This document shows positions 46,500 to 54,504 of a DNA stretch of 64,000 bases, piece by piece (positions within the stretch are counted from its first letter, which is position 1; each line of letters starts with the position of its first letter). The stretch is from CBDBJK01 sp965206395 (lineage in GTDB: Bacteria > Chloroflexota > Dehalococcoidia > Lucifugimonadales > CATOSD01), in the NCBI GenBank assembly GCA_965206395.1, contig CBDBJK010000038.1:124001-188000 (forward strand). The letters are read 5' to 3'. The translations under genes were made by a program, and so were the position numbers. The notes under the pieces are model-generated. The model did not search any database. It was not told the origin of the DNA and saw only the letters and a list, made by a program, of their open reading frames with translations.

Positions 46500-46901
46500 A
46501 TGTCTAAGCCCCTTGTAAGCGATGAATTCTGGGAACTGGTGCAACCTTTACTGCCGCCACAACCACCGAAGCCGAAAGGAGGAAGGCCCAGGATACCTGA
46601 CAGACAGGTCCTAAGTGGGATACTGTTCGTGCTAAAGACAGGCATTGGCTGGGAAGACCTACCCAAGGAGATGGACTGTGGCAGTGGGATGACCTGCTGG
46701 AGGCGCCTCAGAGATTGGCACCAGTCGGGAGTCTGGGAGCGCATCCACTTGGTATGCCTTGAGCGCCTGCAAGCAGCTGAGCGCATAGACTGGACTCGCG
46801 CAGTGCTGGACAGTGCTTCAGTGCGAGCAGTTTTTGGGGGCAGAAAACAGGCCCCAACCCCACGGACAGGGCGAAGGCGGGTAGCAAGCATCATATCATA
46901 A
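46500..46901 (+). CDS. IS427-type transposase, upstream frame (orfA), copy 2
   Basis: Same 133-residue product as in copy 1, with the DUF4096-like N-terminus and first catalytic Asp. The -1 slip tract is at 46831-46847. Confidence 0.9.
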   Translation: MSKPLVSDEFWELVQPLLPPQPPKPKGGRPRIPDRQVLSGILFVLKTGIGWEDLPKEMDCGSGMTCWRRLRDWHQSGVWERIHLVCLERLQAAERIDWTRAVLDSASVRAVFGGRKQAPTPRTGRRRVASIIS

Positions 46902-46933
46902 CCGATGCCCAGGGCATTCCACTGGCGGTCAGG

Positions 46934-47296
46934 TTGACTGGCGCGAACGCTCACGATGTCACCCAAGCCCTTGAGTTGGTGGATGCCATACCTGCTGTCA
47001 AGGGCAAGCGAGGCAGGCCTCGCAAGCGTCCTCTTCAGGCGCAGGGAGACAGAGGGTATGACTCTGAGCCTGTTCGCAAGGAGTTGAAGAAGCGACATAT
47101 CTGGCCGCTGCTGGCCAAGCGAGGTGAGCCGCATGGCAGCGGGTTGGGTGTGCATAGATGGGTGGTTGAGAGAAGCCTGAGTTGGCTTCATCAGTTCCGA
47201 CGCTTACGGGTTCGATATGAGCGCAGGGCAGACATACATGAGGCTTTCTTGGCCATAGGTTGTGCCATCATCTGCTCTCGCTTTCTGTTCCAATAA
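46934..47296 (+). CDS. IS427-type transposase, downstream frame (orfB), copy 2
   Basis: Same 120-residue catalytic half as in copy 1 (GDRGYDS, VVERSLSW). It is open upstream to the slip tract. Confidence 0.88.
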   Translation: MTGANAHDVTQALELVDAIPAVKGKRGRPRKRPLQAQGDRGYDSEPVRKELKKRHIWPLLAKRGEPHGSGLGVHRWVVERSLSWLHQFRRLRVRYERRADIHEAFLAIGCAIICSRFLFQ

Positions 47297-47313
47297 TGGT
47301 TTTGTTAGACGCT

Positions 47314-47981
47314 CTTAGAATCCTCGGCGGAGGAACATCGCCAAAGAAGGGTTTGGAGTTGGTTCCAGCGACATAGAGGGCCTCGGTGCCATCCGATTCA
47401 GTGAACACAGCCATGGAACGGAAGCCAATGTCTCGCGCAACAAATTTGTCGGTGCCGGGGATTGGTACGTCCTGAGGCGATTGGAATACACGTTCCCACT
47501 CGTCAAACTCAGGGTCCCAGGCCCAGATTTCTCCTTGCAAAGGTAGGTCGGTAGGGTCATCGGTACACTGAATATCAGGGTCTCTTGGTGGATACAGGTA
47601 GCCAAGAAATGGAAATGCTTCAACTATGGACGCGAAAGACCAGCACACCCAGGAGCGGTTGGTGCCTACGTATAGCTTGTCGTTCCACCATTGCATGGCC
47701 CAGATAACGCTGTTCTGAGCGTCGCCAAATCCTTGCGGCGCTGACTTGATAAAGTCATTGACGCCAAGCTCGACATCTCCAAGGCTTGGCAGCATCGCCG
47801 CAGGCTCCTGGTACGCGGGCTCATAGGGTGGCGAAGCCTCAACTGCCATAGGCAGGCCGCCTCTGGACAACTCACCGGCAGCGAGAAACGTCAAGCCCAA
47901 AACGGCAACAAGGGCCGCGCGCGAAAACGCTCTGCCCAAGTTCATGGGAGTCAGAAGATTGGGTAATTTTTGGGAGAACAT
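47314..47981 (-). pseudogene. Propeller gene fragment 1: signal peptide and first blades
   Basis: Start ATG at 47981 behind AAGGGGA. A signal peptide (RAALVAVLGLTFLAAG) is followed by the first propeller repeats, ending PPPRIL at the IS boundary. The present frame runs 17 codons into the IS (ASNKTIIGTESESR) before stopping, so it would express only a truncated secreted fragment of about 235 residues. Confidence 0.82.
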
Positions 47982-48604
47982 ATTTGACTTTCCCCTTGGC
48001 TATCGACTGTGCTTTGCGGATTCAGGGCTGACCCATGTTCTGCTAAGACGAATGAGGAATTTGCTTCGAGCCTGAATACAGGCTTCGTTCCAAGCTCCGC
48101 CGAAAGCTGACAACCTTGATCTTCAGCTATGCCTCGTCGGAAATGAGAACGAAGTCTCATCTGACTTTCAACCCAATAGAAGCCGCTTTGAGTAAATTCA
48201 GCTAGACTCGTCGGTCTCCTCAGTGCTCACAACAGCCGCATCAAAGTGACGCGGTTCGCCAACTTGTAGAGACCCGTTATATCCAATCTAATTTCGCAAG
48301 GTGAACAAACGGGAGGAAGCGATGTTTACAATAGGCGATGTTTCCGTGACAGGAGGCGAATGAAAGGTGACAAACGTTAGAAAAACCTCGTCGTAGCCAT
48401 ACTAATTCGGCCTCGCTAACGACTGCTTGCGGAAAACTCGCGGGTTGCCTCCTGGGGAAACAAACGAAACGGCTGTCGGCATGGTGAATCGAGTTCGGGT
48501 TTTTCCGATTCTGGCAACTTTCCTATATCGCAATGAAGGCGTATCCTTAAGAGTAATGGGATTCGCAGGTTTCTCCACATCACACTGCCCAAGGAGAATT
48601 TGAT
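47982..48604. other. Divergent intergenic region upstream of the dehydratase gene
   Basis: About 620 bp. It includes the propeller-gene promoter region, a small imperfect inverted repeat (GCCTG-AATA-CAGGC near 48071), and two very short plus-strand frames with strong ribosome sites described separately. No larger gene is visible; two minus-strand frames overlapping the dehydratase start show no family resemblance. Confidence 0.4.
48322..48380 (+). other. Two coupled ultra-short ORFs with strong Shine-Dalgarno (possible leader peptides)
   Basis: GGGAGGAAGCG precedes ATG at 48322, encoding MFTIGDVSVTGGE then TGA. The last codons include AGGAGGCGA, which precedes a second ATG at 48360 overlapping that stop and encoding MKGDKR then TAG. 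They lie 225 bp before the threonine dehydratase-like gene on the same strand. There is no run of regulatory amino-acid codons and no clear terminator, so an attenuator role is only a suggestion; chance remains possible. Confidence 0.3.
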
Positions 48605-49582
48605 TTGACCGAAAGACCAACGCTTCATGACATTACAAAGGCCAGGCAGAGAATAGCTTCTTATGTTGCTCGCACACCGCTTCATCACTATCTGTCACTG
48701 GACAAACTCCTGAACGCCGAAGTCTATGTGAAGCACGAAAATCATCAGAGGCTGGGCGCATTCAAGATGCGAGGCGGAATCAATTTGATCTCTCAACTTT
48801 CTGATGCGGAGAAAGCGCAGGGTGTGATTACCGCCTCCACAGGCAATCACGGACAGTCCATCGCATACGCAGCGAGTGTCTTTGGAGTTAGAGCTATCAT
48901 AGTGGTGCCGGAAGGAGCTAATCCAGGCAAGGTGGAGTCCATTCGTAACCTCGGCGCGGACATCGTTTTCTATGGCAGGGACTTCGACGAGTCGCGAAAA
49001 TACGTAGAGCGAGCCTCAAGAGAAGAAGGCTACAAATATATCCACTCCGCGAATGATCCAGCACTGATAGCAGGTGTCGGCACGTATGGGCTTGAGATAG
49101 TCGAAGACTTGCCGGATGTGGATGTAATCTTCGTTCCGGTTGGCGGAGGCAGTGGAGCAAGTGGGGTGTGCATAGCGGCGAAAAGCGTCAATCCTGAAAT
49201 AAAAGTGATTGGAGTGCAGGCCGCCAACGCTCCTGCGGCTTACCTGTCGTGGAAAGAGGGTCGCGTCGTTGAAGCCGAGATGAACACGGTGGCTGAGGGA
49301 CTGGGCACGAGGATTGGTTTCGAGTTGACCCTGAGCATCATGCGTGAGCTACTCGACGACTTTATTCTCGTAAGCGAGGAGGAGCTTAACAGCGCCATAG
49401 TGCTCCATCTGGAAAATACGCATAACCTGACAGAGCATGCAGGGGCCGCGTCTCTAGCGGGCGCGGTCAAGATAAAAGAGAAGCTGCAAGGTAAAAAGGT
49501 GGTGTTGGTGATGAGTGGCGGCAACGTTACGCTGACTCACCTGAAAGCCGCAATCAAACAGGAAGAGGGTGGTTCGGACTGA
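48605..49582 (+). CDS. Threonine/serine dehydratase-like PLP enzyme (fold type II)
   Basis: 325 residues from a TTG at 48605, eight bases after AAGGAG. The PLP lysine is in LGAFKMRGGINL (about residue 53), Asn-containing ASTGNHGQSIAYAA near 80, and the phosphate-binding Gly loop in VPVGGGSGASGV near 180. The family eliminates the hydroxyl group of threonine or serine to give 2-oxobutyrate or pyruvate plus ammonia. No C-terminal ACT domain, so it is the short, catabolic or racemase-like kind rather than feedback-inhibited IlvA. Confidence 0.9.
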   Translation: MTERPTLHDITKARQRIASYVARTPLHHYLSLDKLLNAEVYVKHENHQRLGAFKMRGGINLISQLSDAEKAQGVITASTGNHGQSIAYAASVFGVRAIIVVPEGANPGKVESIRNLGADIVFYGRDFDESRKYVERASREEGYKYIHSANDPALIAGVGTYGLEIVEDLPDVDVIFVPVGGGSGASGVCIAAKSVNPEIKVIGVQAANAPAAYLSWKEGRVVEAEMNTVAEGLGTRIGFELTLSIMRELLDDFILVSEEELNSAIVLHLENTHNLTEHAGAASLAGAVKIKEKLQGKKVVLVMSGGNVTLTHLKAAIKQEEGGSD

Positions 49583-49590
49583 ATCAGGCC

Positions 49591-50352
49591 CTACTCATCG
49601 ACCTCCAACTCTCTGATTTCTGCCTCCACCTCGCCAAGCTTGACGTATTCTTCTCGAAGTAGATAGAAGCACCTTTGCAGATAGAGGTCTGCCAGCCTTG
49701 CGTCGCGGGCGCCGCTGGCTTTCGCCACTTCAATGAGCCGTGAAATCTGATTGCTCTCCGGGAGAAGTCTTGCCAGCGTGATAATATCAACCTCTGCCTC
49801 TTTCGCTAGAGCTTCCTCACCGCCTTCAACGGCAAATCTGAGCCGTCCGACGAGTTTGGTCAGTTCGCTCAGCTTGTCACCGTCGCTCATCAGGCCATAG
49901 AGAACTTCGTTAATCCCTAGACCCTCCCCCTCGGCTTCGCCAGCAGGAATCGCCTCCTGTGATTGTTCAGTCGGCATCACTTCGGAACATAGCTCGGCGT
50001 ATTTCTGCACCGCTTCATTCACAATCATCATGGCAGAGGCAACATCTGACGGATTGATACTTCCGCCTAAAAGGATGTCATCTTCCCGCGCATTCGCCAG
50101 CTTTTCAAGGTAGGCATAATCCGCGATCTTCTCTGGAGCAGGGGGAAACGCAAACGCCGACAAGTCTTTTGGCCCAAACTCACCCATCTGATTCATGAGG
50201 AAAGGAGGCACATACTTGGAAACATCAACCAAAATGGGCAAAACCAAAAGATATGTGGCCCACAACTCCTCGGGATCCGCCGAATTTCGGAAGTAAAGCA
50301 AGGCGTGTCCTCTGGGTCGTTCCACGCTGCCCTTGTCGAAAACTATGTCCAT
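49591..50352 (-). CDS. Conserved-looking protein of unknown function
   Basis: 253 residues, mostly helical and acidic. It starts MDIVFDKGSVERPRGHALLY, has a Pro/Leu segment LLVLPILVDVSKYVPPFLMN that is hydrophobic but too interrupted for a membrane helix, and ends in repeated Glu/Leu helices (EEYVKLGEVEAEIRELEVDE). I do not recognise the family. Codon usage and length support a real gene; it is divergent from pyrD and converges on the dehydratase gene with 8 bp between the stops. Confidence 0.75.
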   Translation of the reverse strand: MDIVFDKGSVERPRGHALLYFRNSADPEELWATYLLVLPILVDVSKYVPPFLMNQMGEFGPKDLSAFAFPPAPEKIADYAYLEKLANAREDDILLGGSINPSDVASAMMIVNEAVQKYAELCSEVMPTEQSQEAIPAGEAEGEGLGINEVLYGLMSDGDKLSELTKLVGRLRFAVEGGEEALAKEAEVDIITLARLLPESNQISRLIEVAKASGARDARLADLYLQRCFYLLREEYVKLGEVEAEIRELEVDE

Positions 50353-50497
50353 GTCTCATTCCTGCATTGCAACCATTAATCGACGGAGAAACACCCCGTA
50401 TATTCGTAATACTACTATTATACGTCACATCCCTTGGAAGGGTGTAACCACGGCTTGAAGAGGGATAATGGACGGAGAATTTCAGTTCGATGCTTGG

Positions 50498-50503
50498 TAT
50501 AAT
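50498..50503 (+). promoter_or_regulatory. -10 element TATAAT upstream of pyrD
   Basis: Perfect TATAAT 57 bp before the pyrD start, within CTTGGTATAATCG. No good -35 box at 16-18 bp. It lies in a 207-bp divergent spacer. Confidence 0.42.
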
Positions 50504-50559
50504 CGTTATGAAAATACAGACGCGGTTACGATAACCGAATGGAGGCCTAGATACCAAAT

Positions 50560-51618
50560 ATGCTTATTCTGAATCCAGACACATATAGCCTGATTGCCAA
50601 GCGATTACTATTCGCTATTCCGCCTGAGATTGCACAGAGTTTGACCGGTTTCGCACTGAAGCAGGAACCAATCTGGCGTGGTTTATCTACTGTGTTCCGG
50701 GTGCAAAACCCAAGATTGGAAGTAAACCTGGCTGGCATGAAGCTCGAAAATCCCGTTGGGCTGGCAGCCGGATATGACAAAAACTGCGAGTTCTTGCCAT
50801 CCCTGTCAGCGCTAGGGTTTGGGTACGTCAGCGGTGGAACGGTTACCTTATTGCCACGTCCTGGCAATCCCAGCCCGCGCATTATCAGATACACGCAAGA
50901 CGAGTCCTTGATCAACTCGCTGGGTTTCCCTAATCACGGACTGGAGTTTGCGGCGCGACGACTGGAACAAAGCTATGATACCGGTGGCGACACGCCCGTT
51001 GTCGTCAGTGTATCAGGGATTACGCAGGATGAGATCGTTGCCTGCCACCGCAGAATGGAACCGCTTGCGAACGCAATCGAAATCAACATCAGTTCACCTA
51101 ACACGCTTGGACTACGTGTGTTCCAGGAGCCAGTCGCACTGGCCGACTTGCTAGGCAAGTTAAACGACGAAAGAAGAAGGCCTCTTTTTGTAAAGCTGCC
51201 CCCATATCCTTTCGACGAAATTTCGTCCTCGTCCTCAAACAGCGCGAGAGAGCAGGTCTTGAGTCTGGTAAGGGTGTGCGTCGAGCAAGGCGTTGAGGCT
51301 CTCACAGTCTCAAACACCTGGCCTGCGATGGATTCTCGTCTGGCGGTCGGTTCAGGAGGAATCAGCGGAAAGGTAATTTTCCCTGACACGATAAGAATGG
51401 TTGCAGACGTAAAAGCTGAGGCTGGCGATAGAGCAGCGATCAACGCTTGTGGTGGAATATTTACGGGCGAGGACGCTCTAATGGCGTTGCTGGCTGGAGC
51501 AACTTCAGTGCAAGTATTAACGGCTTTGATCTATCGCGGCCCAGGAATCGTGAAGCGAATAAATGAGGAGTTGTTGGCGCTCCTATACGTTCAAGGTGTC
51601 AGTCCTGCGGCGGCCTAA
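50560..51618 (+). CDS. pyrD: Dihydroorotate dehydrogenase (class 2-like)
   Basis: 352 residues. N-terminal helices PEIAQSLTGFALKQEPIWRG resemble the membrane-associating extension of class 2 enzymes, which feed electrons to quinones. The FMN barrel has NPVGLAAGYDKNCEFL, GGTVTLLPRPGNPSPRI, INSLGFPNHGLEFAARRL, the catalytic-Ser loop IEINISSPNTLGLR, VSNTWP and the C-terminal phosphate site NACGGIFTGEDALMALLAGA. It catalyses dihydroorotate to orotate in pyrimidine synthesis. No other pyr gene is in the window. Confidence 0.92.
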   Translation: MLILNPDTYSLIAKRLLFAIPPEIAQSLTGFALKQEPIWRGLSTVFRVQNPRLEVNLAGMKLENPVGLAAGYDKNCEFLPSLSALGFGYVSGGTVTLLPRPGNPSPRIIRYTQDESLINSLGFPNHGLEFAARRLEQSYDTGGDTPVVVSVSGITQDEIVACHRRMEPLANAIEINISSPNTLGLRVFQEPVALADLLGKLNDERRRPLFVKLPPYPFDEISSSSSNSAREQVLSLVRVCVEQGVEALTVSNTWPAMDSRLAVGSGGISGKVIFPDTIRMVADVKAEAGDRAAINACGGIFTGEDALMALLAGATSVQVLTALIYRGPGIVKRINEELLALLYVQGVSPAAA

Positions 51619-51692
51619 CGAGTGTACATTGGCTAAGGGTTAATAATTCGGCACGGCAGGCGTGATCGAGTCAAATGTCTGCCGTAGGCGTA

Positions 51693-51905
51693 TCAAATAC
51701 CAGGGTCCTTGTTCCAGAGGCAACGCCTGAGTTCGTCAATTTTGTCTGGCCTACCCAGGAATTCCTGGACACCCAGGTTTTCAGCAACAGCTTCAGCGAT
51801 GGCGGCTGTATATCTGTCACCTGCGCTGCTACTTGTGTAGTCAGTGCACACCAGGGACGGTATGTCGCGGGGGTTAACTTCGACTGTAACGTGTATTGCT
51901 TGCAT
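51693..51905 (-). CDS. Possible small protein, unknown function
   Basis: 70 codons on the minus strand with a protein-like composition: a beta-type start MQAIHVTVEVNPRDIPSLVC, then an amphipathic helix AAIAEAVAENLGVQEFLGRP and a charged end. A weak AAAAGG lies three bases upstream of the ATG. The opposite-strand frame over the same bases is less protein-like. No family recognised; it may be a remnant. The rest of 51619-52276 holds only the operator-like repeat. Confidence 0.42.
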   Translation of the reverse strand: MQAIHVTVEVNPRDIPSLVCTDYTSSSAGDRYTAAIAEAVAENLGVQEFLGRPDKIDELRRCLWNKDPGI

Positions 51906-52074
51906 AACCTTTTAATATCCGACTGAAAGCCATTCCATTAATGTATTTAAGAATCATGGATTGTCGTAGTCCATACTCCTGATACTAAGCGCATAGAGCG
52001 AACAGACCTGGGAACACCAGGTTTCCCCAATGTAAAATTTGGGTGACAAATAGTGACCGCCCGCAAGGAAAGAA

Positions 52075-52107
52075 CTTCTCACACCCTCCTCACACCGTCT
52101 TCACTCT
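52075..52107 (+). promoter_or_regulatory. Tandem 11-bp operator-like repeat, site 2
   Basis: CTTCTCACACC (52075-52085) is followed without gap by CTCCTCACACC (52086-52096), 10 of 11 identical, and by a degenerate third unit GTCTTCACTCT. It lies 170-200 bp upstream of the DUF4382 lipoprotein start. Compared with site 1 (13517-13538) the shared half-site is YTCACRCC in the same orientation relative to the downstream gene. No clear -10 box follows at the spacing seen at site 1. Confidence 0.55.
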
Positions 52108-52276
52108 GTTTGCCTCGGGAATCCAGCGCCTGTCTTTGGTATTCTCACCGCATGTTGTCGTAATCCGTGCATAGAAAGCCAACCCTGTCAGCAATGGCCT
52201 CTTGTGACAGTAGGTGGTGCGATCAGGCTCAGGATTCCATTTGGAAAACCCAGATGTCAGAGTGAGGAAGCGGCTA

Positions 52277-53440
52277 ATGCTGACCAAAATAATGCTCATA
52301 TGCCTATCCCTGGTCGCAGCCGCTGTGCTGCTTGGCTGCGAGATTGACGCAACTGTCACCCTTGACGTGCCCCCTGCTGTGCAGCCTGAAAGCACTCTGC
52401 CATCCACCCAAGATGGCGGATCAGGCGGCGTTACCCTTGGCGCGACAGTTACCCTCGACGCGCCCACTGTCAAGCAGGTCGAAAAAGTGCTTTCCCGTCT
52501 GGGCGATTCACCTGTACGACGGTCTGAAGAAGCGAATTTCCGCCTGCTAATAAGCGACGAGCAGAACGCCATCGCCGATTTCGCTCACCTCTGGGTGACG
52601 ATAGACCGAGTGGGGATGCAGAGAGGAAACAGGCAAGAAGGCTGGCACGAGCTTAGAATCCCAGATGACCACAACAGGATTGATCTGGTTGGTCTTACGG
52701 GCGACGCTGCCGAAGAGCTGATAATGGCGCGGATTCCCGCAGGCCGGTATAGCAAGGTGTTCATCCACGTTGATGATGTCTACGGCGAGCTTCTGTCAGG
52801 TGCGACAACTCCCGTCAAGCTACCCAGCGAAAGGCTTCAAATAGTTAAGCCTTTTGTAGTACAGCAGGATTCGATTACCTCCTTCGTCTTCGATATCACG
52901 GTTGTAGCGGCGGGAAATTCGAACCACGAGGTGAAGTACATCCTCAAGCCAGTTATAGGCGAAAGTGGCGCTGAACAACCATTCGCAGAAAAGCCAGAGA
53001 AAACAGCTGACGTAGCCAGAACTGATGACGAGCACGACAAAGACGACGAGGATGTCGATAGCGACGAAGACAATGACGAAGCTTTGGCAGGTGATGACGC
53101 CGATGACAGCGATGAAGAAGATGTTAATGAAGATGAATCGGAATCCACGGAAGCTGCTTCAGACCCGCTTGGCGAACAGCTTTTCCTAGAAGTCGTCTCA
53201 CCGGAAGAGGACCCTAGCTTCGTTGAAGTAGCGATGACCGTGATTTCAGGTCTGACTCGCGTGGATGCGGTGGTCAGCGTAAACGACGATCTAGTTGACG
53301 TGGATGAGTCCGGCAGCTTCGAGGCTCAAGTCGAGCTTGAAGAAGGCCCAAACATCATAGAGATCGTTGCCAGCGTAGTCGGAGGCGAGGAAGAGTTCGT
53401 CATACTCACGGTGTTCTATCTGCCAGAGTCGGGCGGCTAG
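52277..53440 (+). CDS. DUF4382 domain lipoprotein with acidic linker
   Basis: 387 residues from the ATG at 52277 (GAGGAAG upstream). Lipoprotein signal ends AAAVLLGCE. Residues about 85-240 are a DUF4382 domain (FRLLISDEQNAIADFAHLWV, ELIMARIPAGRYSKVFIHVD), found in exported bacterial and archaeal proteins of unknown role. Next comes an Asp/Glu-rich stretch of about 55 residues (265-325), likely a flexible or calcium-binding spacer. A C-terminal immunoglobulin-like domain follows (VDAVVSVNDDLVDVDESGSF, LEEGPNIIEIVASV). The next gene, 33 bp on, encodes another exported protein, so they are probably partners. Confidence 0.85.
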   Translation: MLTKIMLICLSLVAAAVLLGCEIDATVTLDVPPAVQPESTLPSTQDGGSGGVTLGATVTLDAPTVKQVEKVLSRLGDSPVRRSEEANFRLLISDEQNAIADFAHLWVTIDRVGMQRGNRQEGWHELRIPDDHNRIDLVGLTGDAAEELIMARIPAGRYSKVFIHVDDVYGELLSGATTPVKLPSERLQIVKPFVVQQDSITSFVFDITVVAAGNSNHEVKYILKPVIGESGAEQPFAEKPEKTADVARTDDEHDKDDEDVDSDEDNDEALAGDDADDSDEEDVNEDESESTEAASDPLGEQLFLEVVSPEEDPSFVEVAMTVISGLTRVDAVVSVNDDLVDVDESGSFEAQVELEEGPNIIEIVASVVGGEEEFVILTVFYLPESGG

Positions 53441-53473
53441 CCAAGAGGACAATTTAATAATAAGAGGAGGAAG

Positions 53474-54487
53474 ATGTTGAAGAAAGGAAAGTACGCCGCC
53501 GTTTTAGCGTCGGCAAAGGTACTCATTGCAGTCTTATTATTGGTATCCGTCGTAGGTCTGCCTCTGCCCAAACTGGCAGATTGGTGGCAGGGCGAAGTCG
53601 CGGAGGCATCTCCTTCTGACCCGCCACCCGGTCAGCTAAAGCGGCGAGGCATTACTGGCAATGTCGTGATGTCAACGAGCACCGCGACATCTATTGACAC
53701 GGATACGGCCACCAGTAGTCCACCAACAATAGAGCCAGACGCTTATACCATCACGATTAGCACGAAATACGGCTACGTTAGCGGGCTGATTACCGACGAA
53801 ACGGTCATCTTTGCCCCGCCACATGGCGCTATTACCCTCGCCGATATTGGCGGCGACGACAGAGTAGCTATTCTGTTCAAGCACGCGCCAAAGTCGGCGA
53901 CTTCCACGGACGCGTATTTGGGATCATCCTCAAGAATCGTGTTGAAAATAATGGTCATTCCAGGGAGAGCCACTCGCTCGCACGTGCGCGGGGTTGTCAA
54001 ATCCAAGGTGAAGGGCAAGCTGCGACTCGTTGACGGTGACGACAATGAGATCGAGTTGAACAACGCGCCCGACGACCTCGGTGACGGCGACGACGTTGTG
54101 CTGGTAACCCGCAGAGGCGGCAAAGGAACTCACAACCTTGAAGTTCGTGGCTTTCAGCCAGCGTCTCACGTCACCGATCGGCTCACGAATCTCATTGAAC
54201 GCGCCAAAAACAGCGGCAATCGCGCCATCGTAAGTAGACTGGAGAAGCAGGTCGATAGAGTTATCGACCAGTTGGAAAAGCGCTTGCGGATAGCCAGGGC
54301 AAGAATTTCCAGCGACTCGAACACTAACGTTGATAACTCAGACTCAGGAAAAGGTCGGCGCGAGAGAAGCAGAGACCTCGCGTCTGGGGATGATGACGGC
54401 GACAACAACGACGAGGATAAAGATAGAGGGAAAAATGACCGGCCTGGTAAGGACGCCTCATCTGGAAAAGGCCGAGGACGCAAGTAG
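53474..54487 (+). CDS. Secreted protein with charged low-complexity C-terminus
   Basis: 337 residues behind AAGAGGAGGAAG. N-terminal signal/anchor (VLIAVLLLVSVVGLPLP), a Ser/Thr/Pro-rich spacer, then two small beta domains (YTITISTKYGYVSGLITDET; VVKSKVKGKLRLVDGDDNEI), the second resembling DUF5666-type OB folds. A coiled helix follows (VSRLEKQVDRVIDQLEKRLR). The last 55 residues are almost only Asp, Asn, Ser, Gly, Lys and Arg. The family is not recognised with certainty. It follows the DUF4382 lipoprotein gene and probably shares its promoter and operator. Confidence 0.78.
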   Translation: MLKKGKYAAVLASAKVLIAVLLLVSVVGLPLPKLADWWQGEVAEASPSDPPPGQLKRRGITGNVVMSTSTATSIDTDTATSSPPTIEPDAYTITISTKYGYVSGLITDETVIFAPPHGAITLADIGGDDRVAILFKHAPKSATSTDAYLGSSSRIVLKIMVIPGRATRSHVRGVVKSKVKGKLRLVDGDDNEIELNNAPDDLGDGDDVVLVTRRGGKGTHNLEVRGFQPASHVTDRLTNLIERAKNSGNRAIVSRLEKQVDRVIDQLEKRLRIARARISSDSNTNVDNSDSGKGRRERSRDLASGDDDGDNNDEDKDRGKNDRPGKDASSGKGRGRK

Positions 54488-54504
54488 CCGATACCAACGT
54501 CGCT

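Larger units (their letters stand above)
46431..47318 (+). mobile_element. IS5-family (IS427-type) insertion sequence, copy 2
   Basis: The element is 46436-47313 (878 bp) with a perfect 5-bp direct duplication CTTAG on both sides (46431-46435, 47314-47318). It has the same sequence as copy 1 as far as compared, in the opposite orientation. It interrupts the large propeller gene; precise excision restores CGG ATT CTA AGG ACA ACG (RILRTT). Confidence 0.94.
40621..47981 (-). pseudogene. Very large secreted tandem beta-propeller protein, broken by two IS and a frameshift
   Basis: One gene now in four pieces. Removing the IS427-type element (46436-47313) with one CTTAG, the IS630 element (42462-43710) with one TA, and a single extra base at 45190 gives 5,226 bp, exactly 1,742 codons with no internal stop. 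Order: signal peptide; propeller-like domain 1 (AMQWWNDKLYVGTN, RDIGFRSMAVF, PPPRILR/TTDGLNF); an Fn3-like strand set holding a Leu-rich helical repeat; a beta domain; then propeller-like domain 2 (RDIGYRAMEVF, PPPRILRSTDGVNF) with a second Fn3-like unit. Domain 2 lacks the first blade found in domain 1. A shorter paralogue is at 56820-59624. Ligand and function unknown; surface or extracellular location is inferred from the signal peptide. Confidence 0.85.

Noticed and set aside
14270..47313. The 31-kb block between the two IS copies might already have been inverted by recombination.
   Set aside because: The flanks of copy 2 rejoin one gene in phase, and the flanks of copy 1 rejoin a kinase/regulator overlap, so each copy still sits in its own original site.
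51675..51926. An 83-codon plus-strand open frame after pyrD.
   Set aside because: No ribosome site and an unlikely composition; the minus-strand frame over the same bases is more protein-like.
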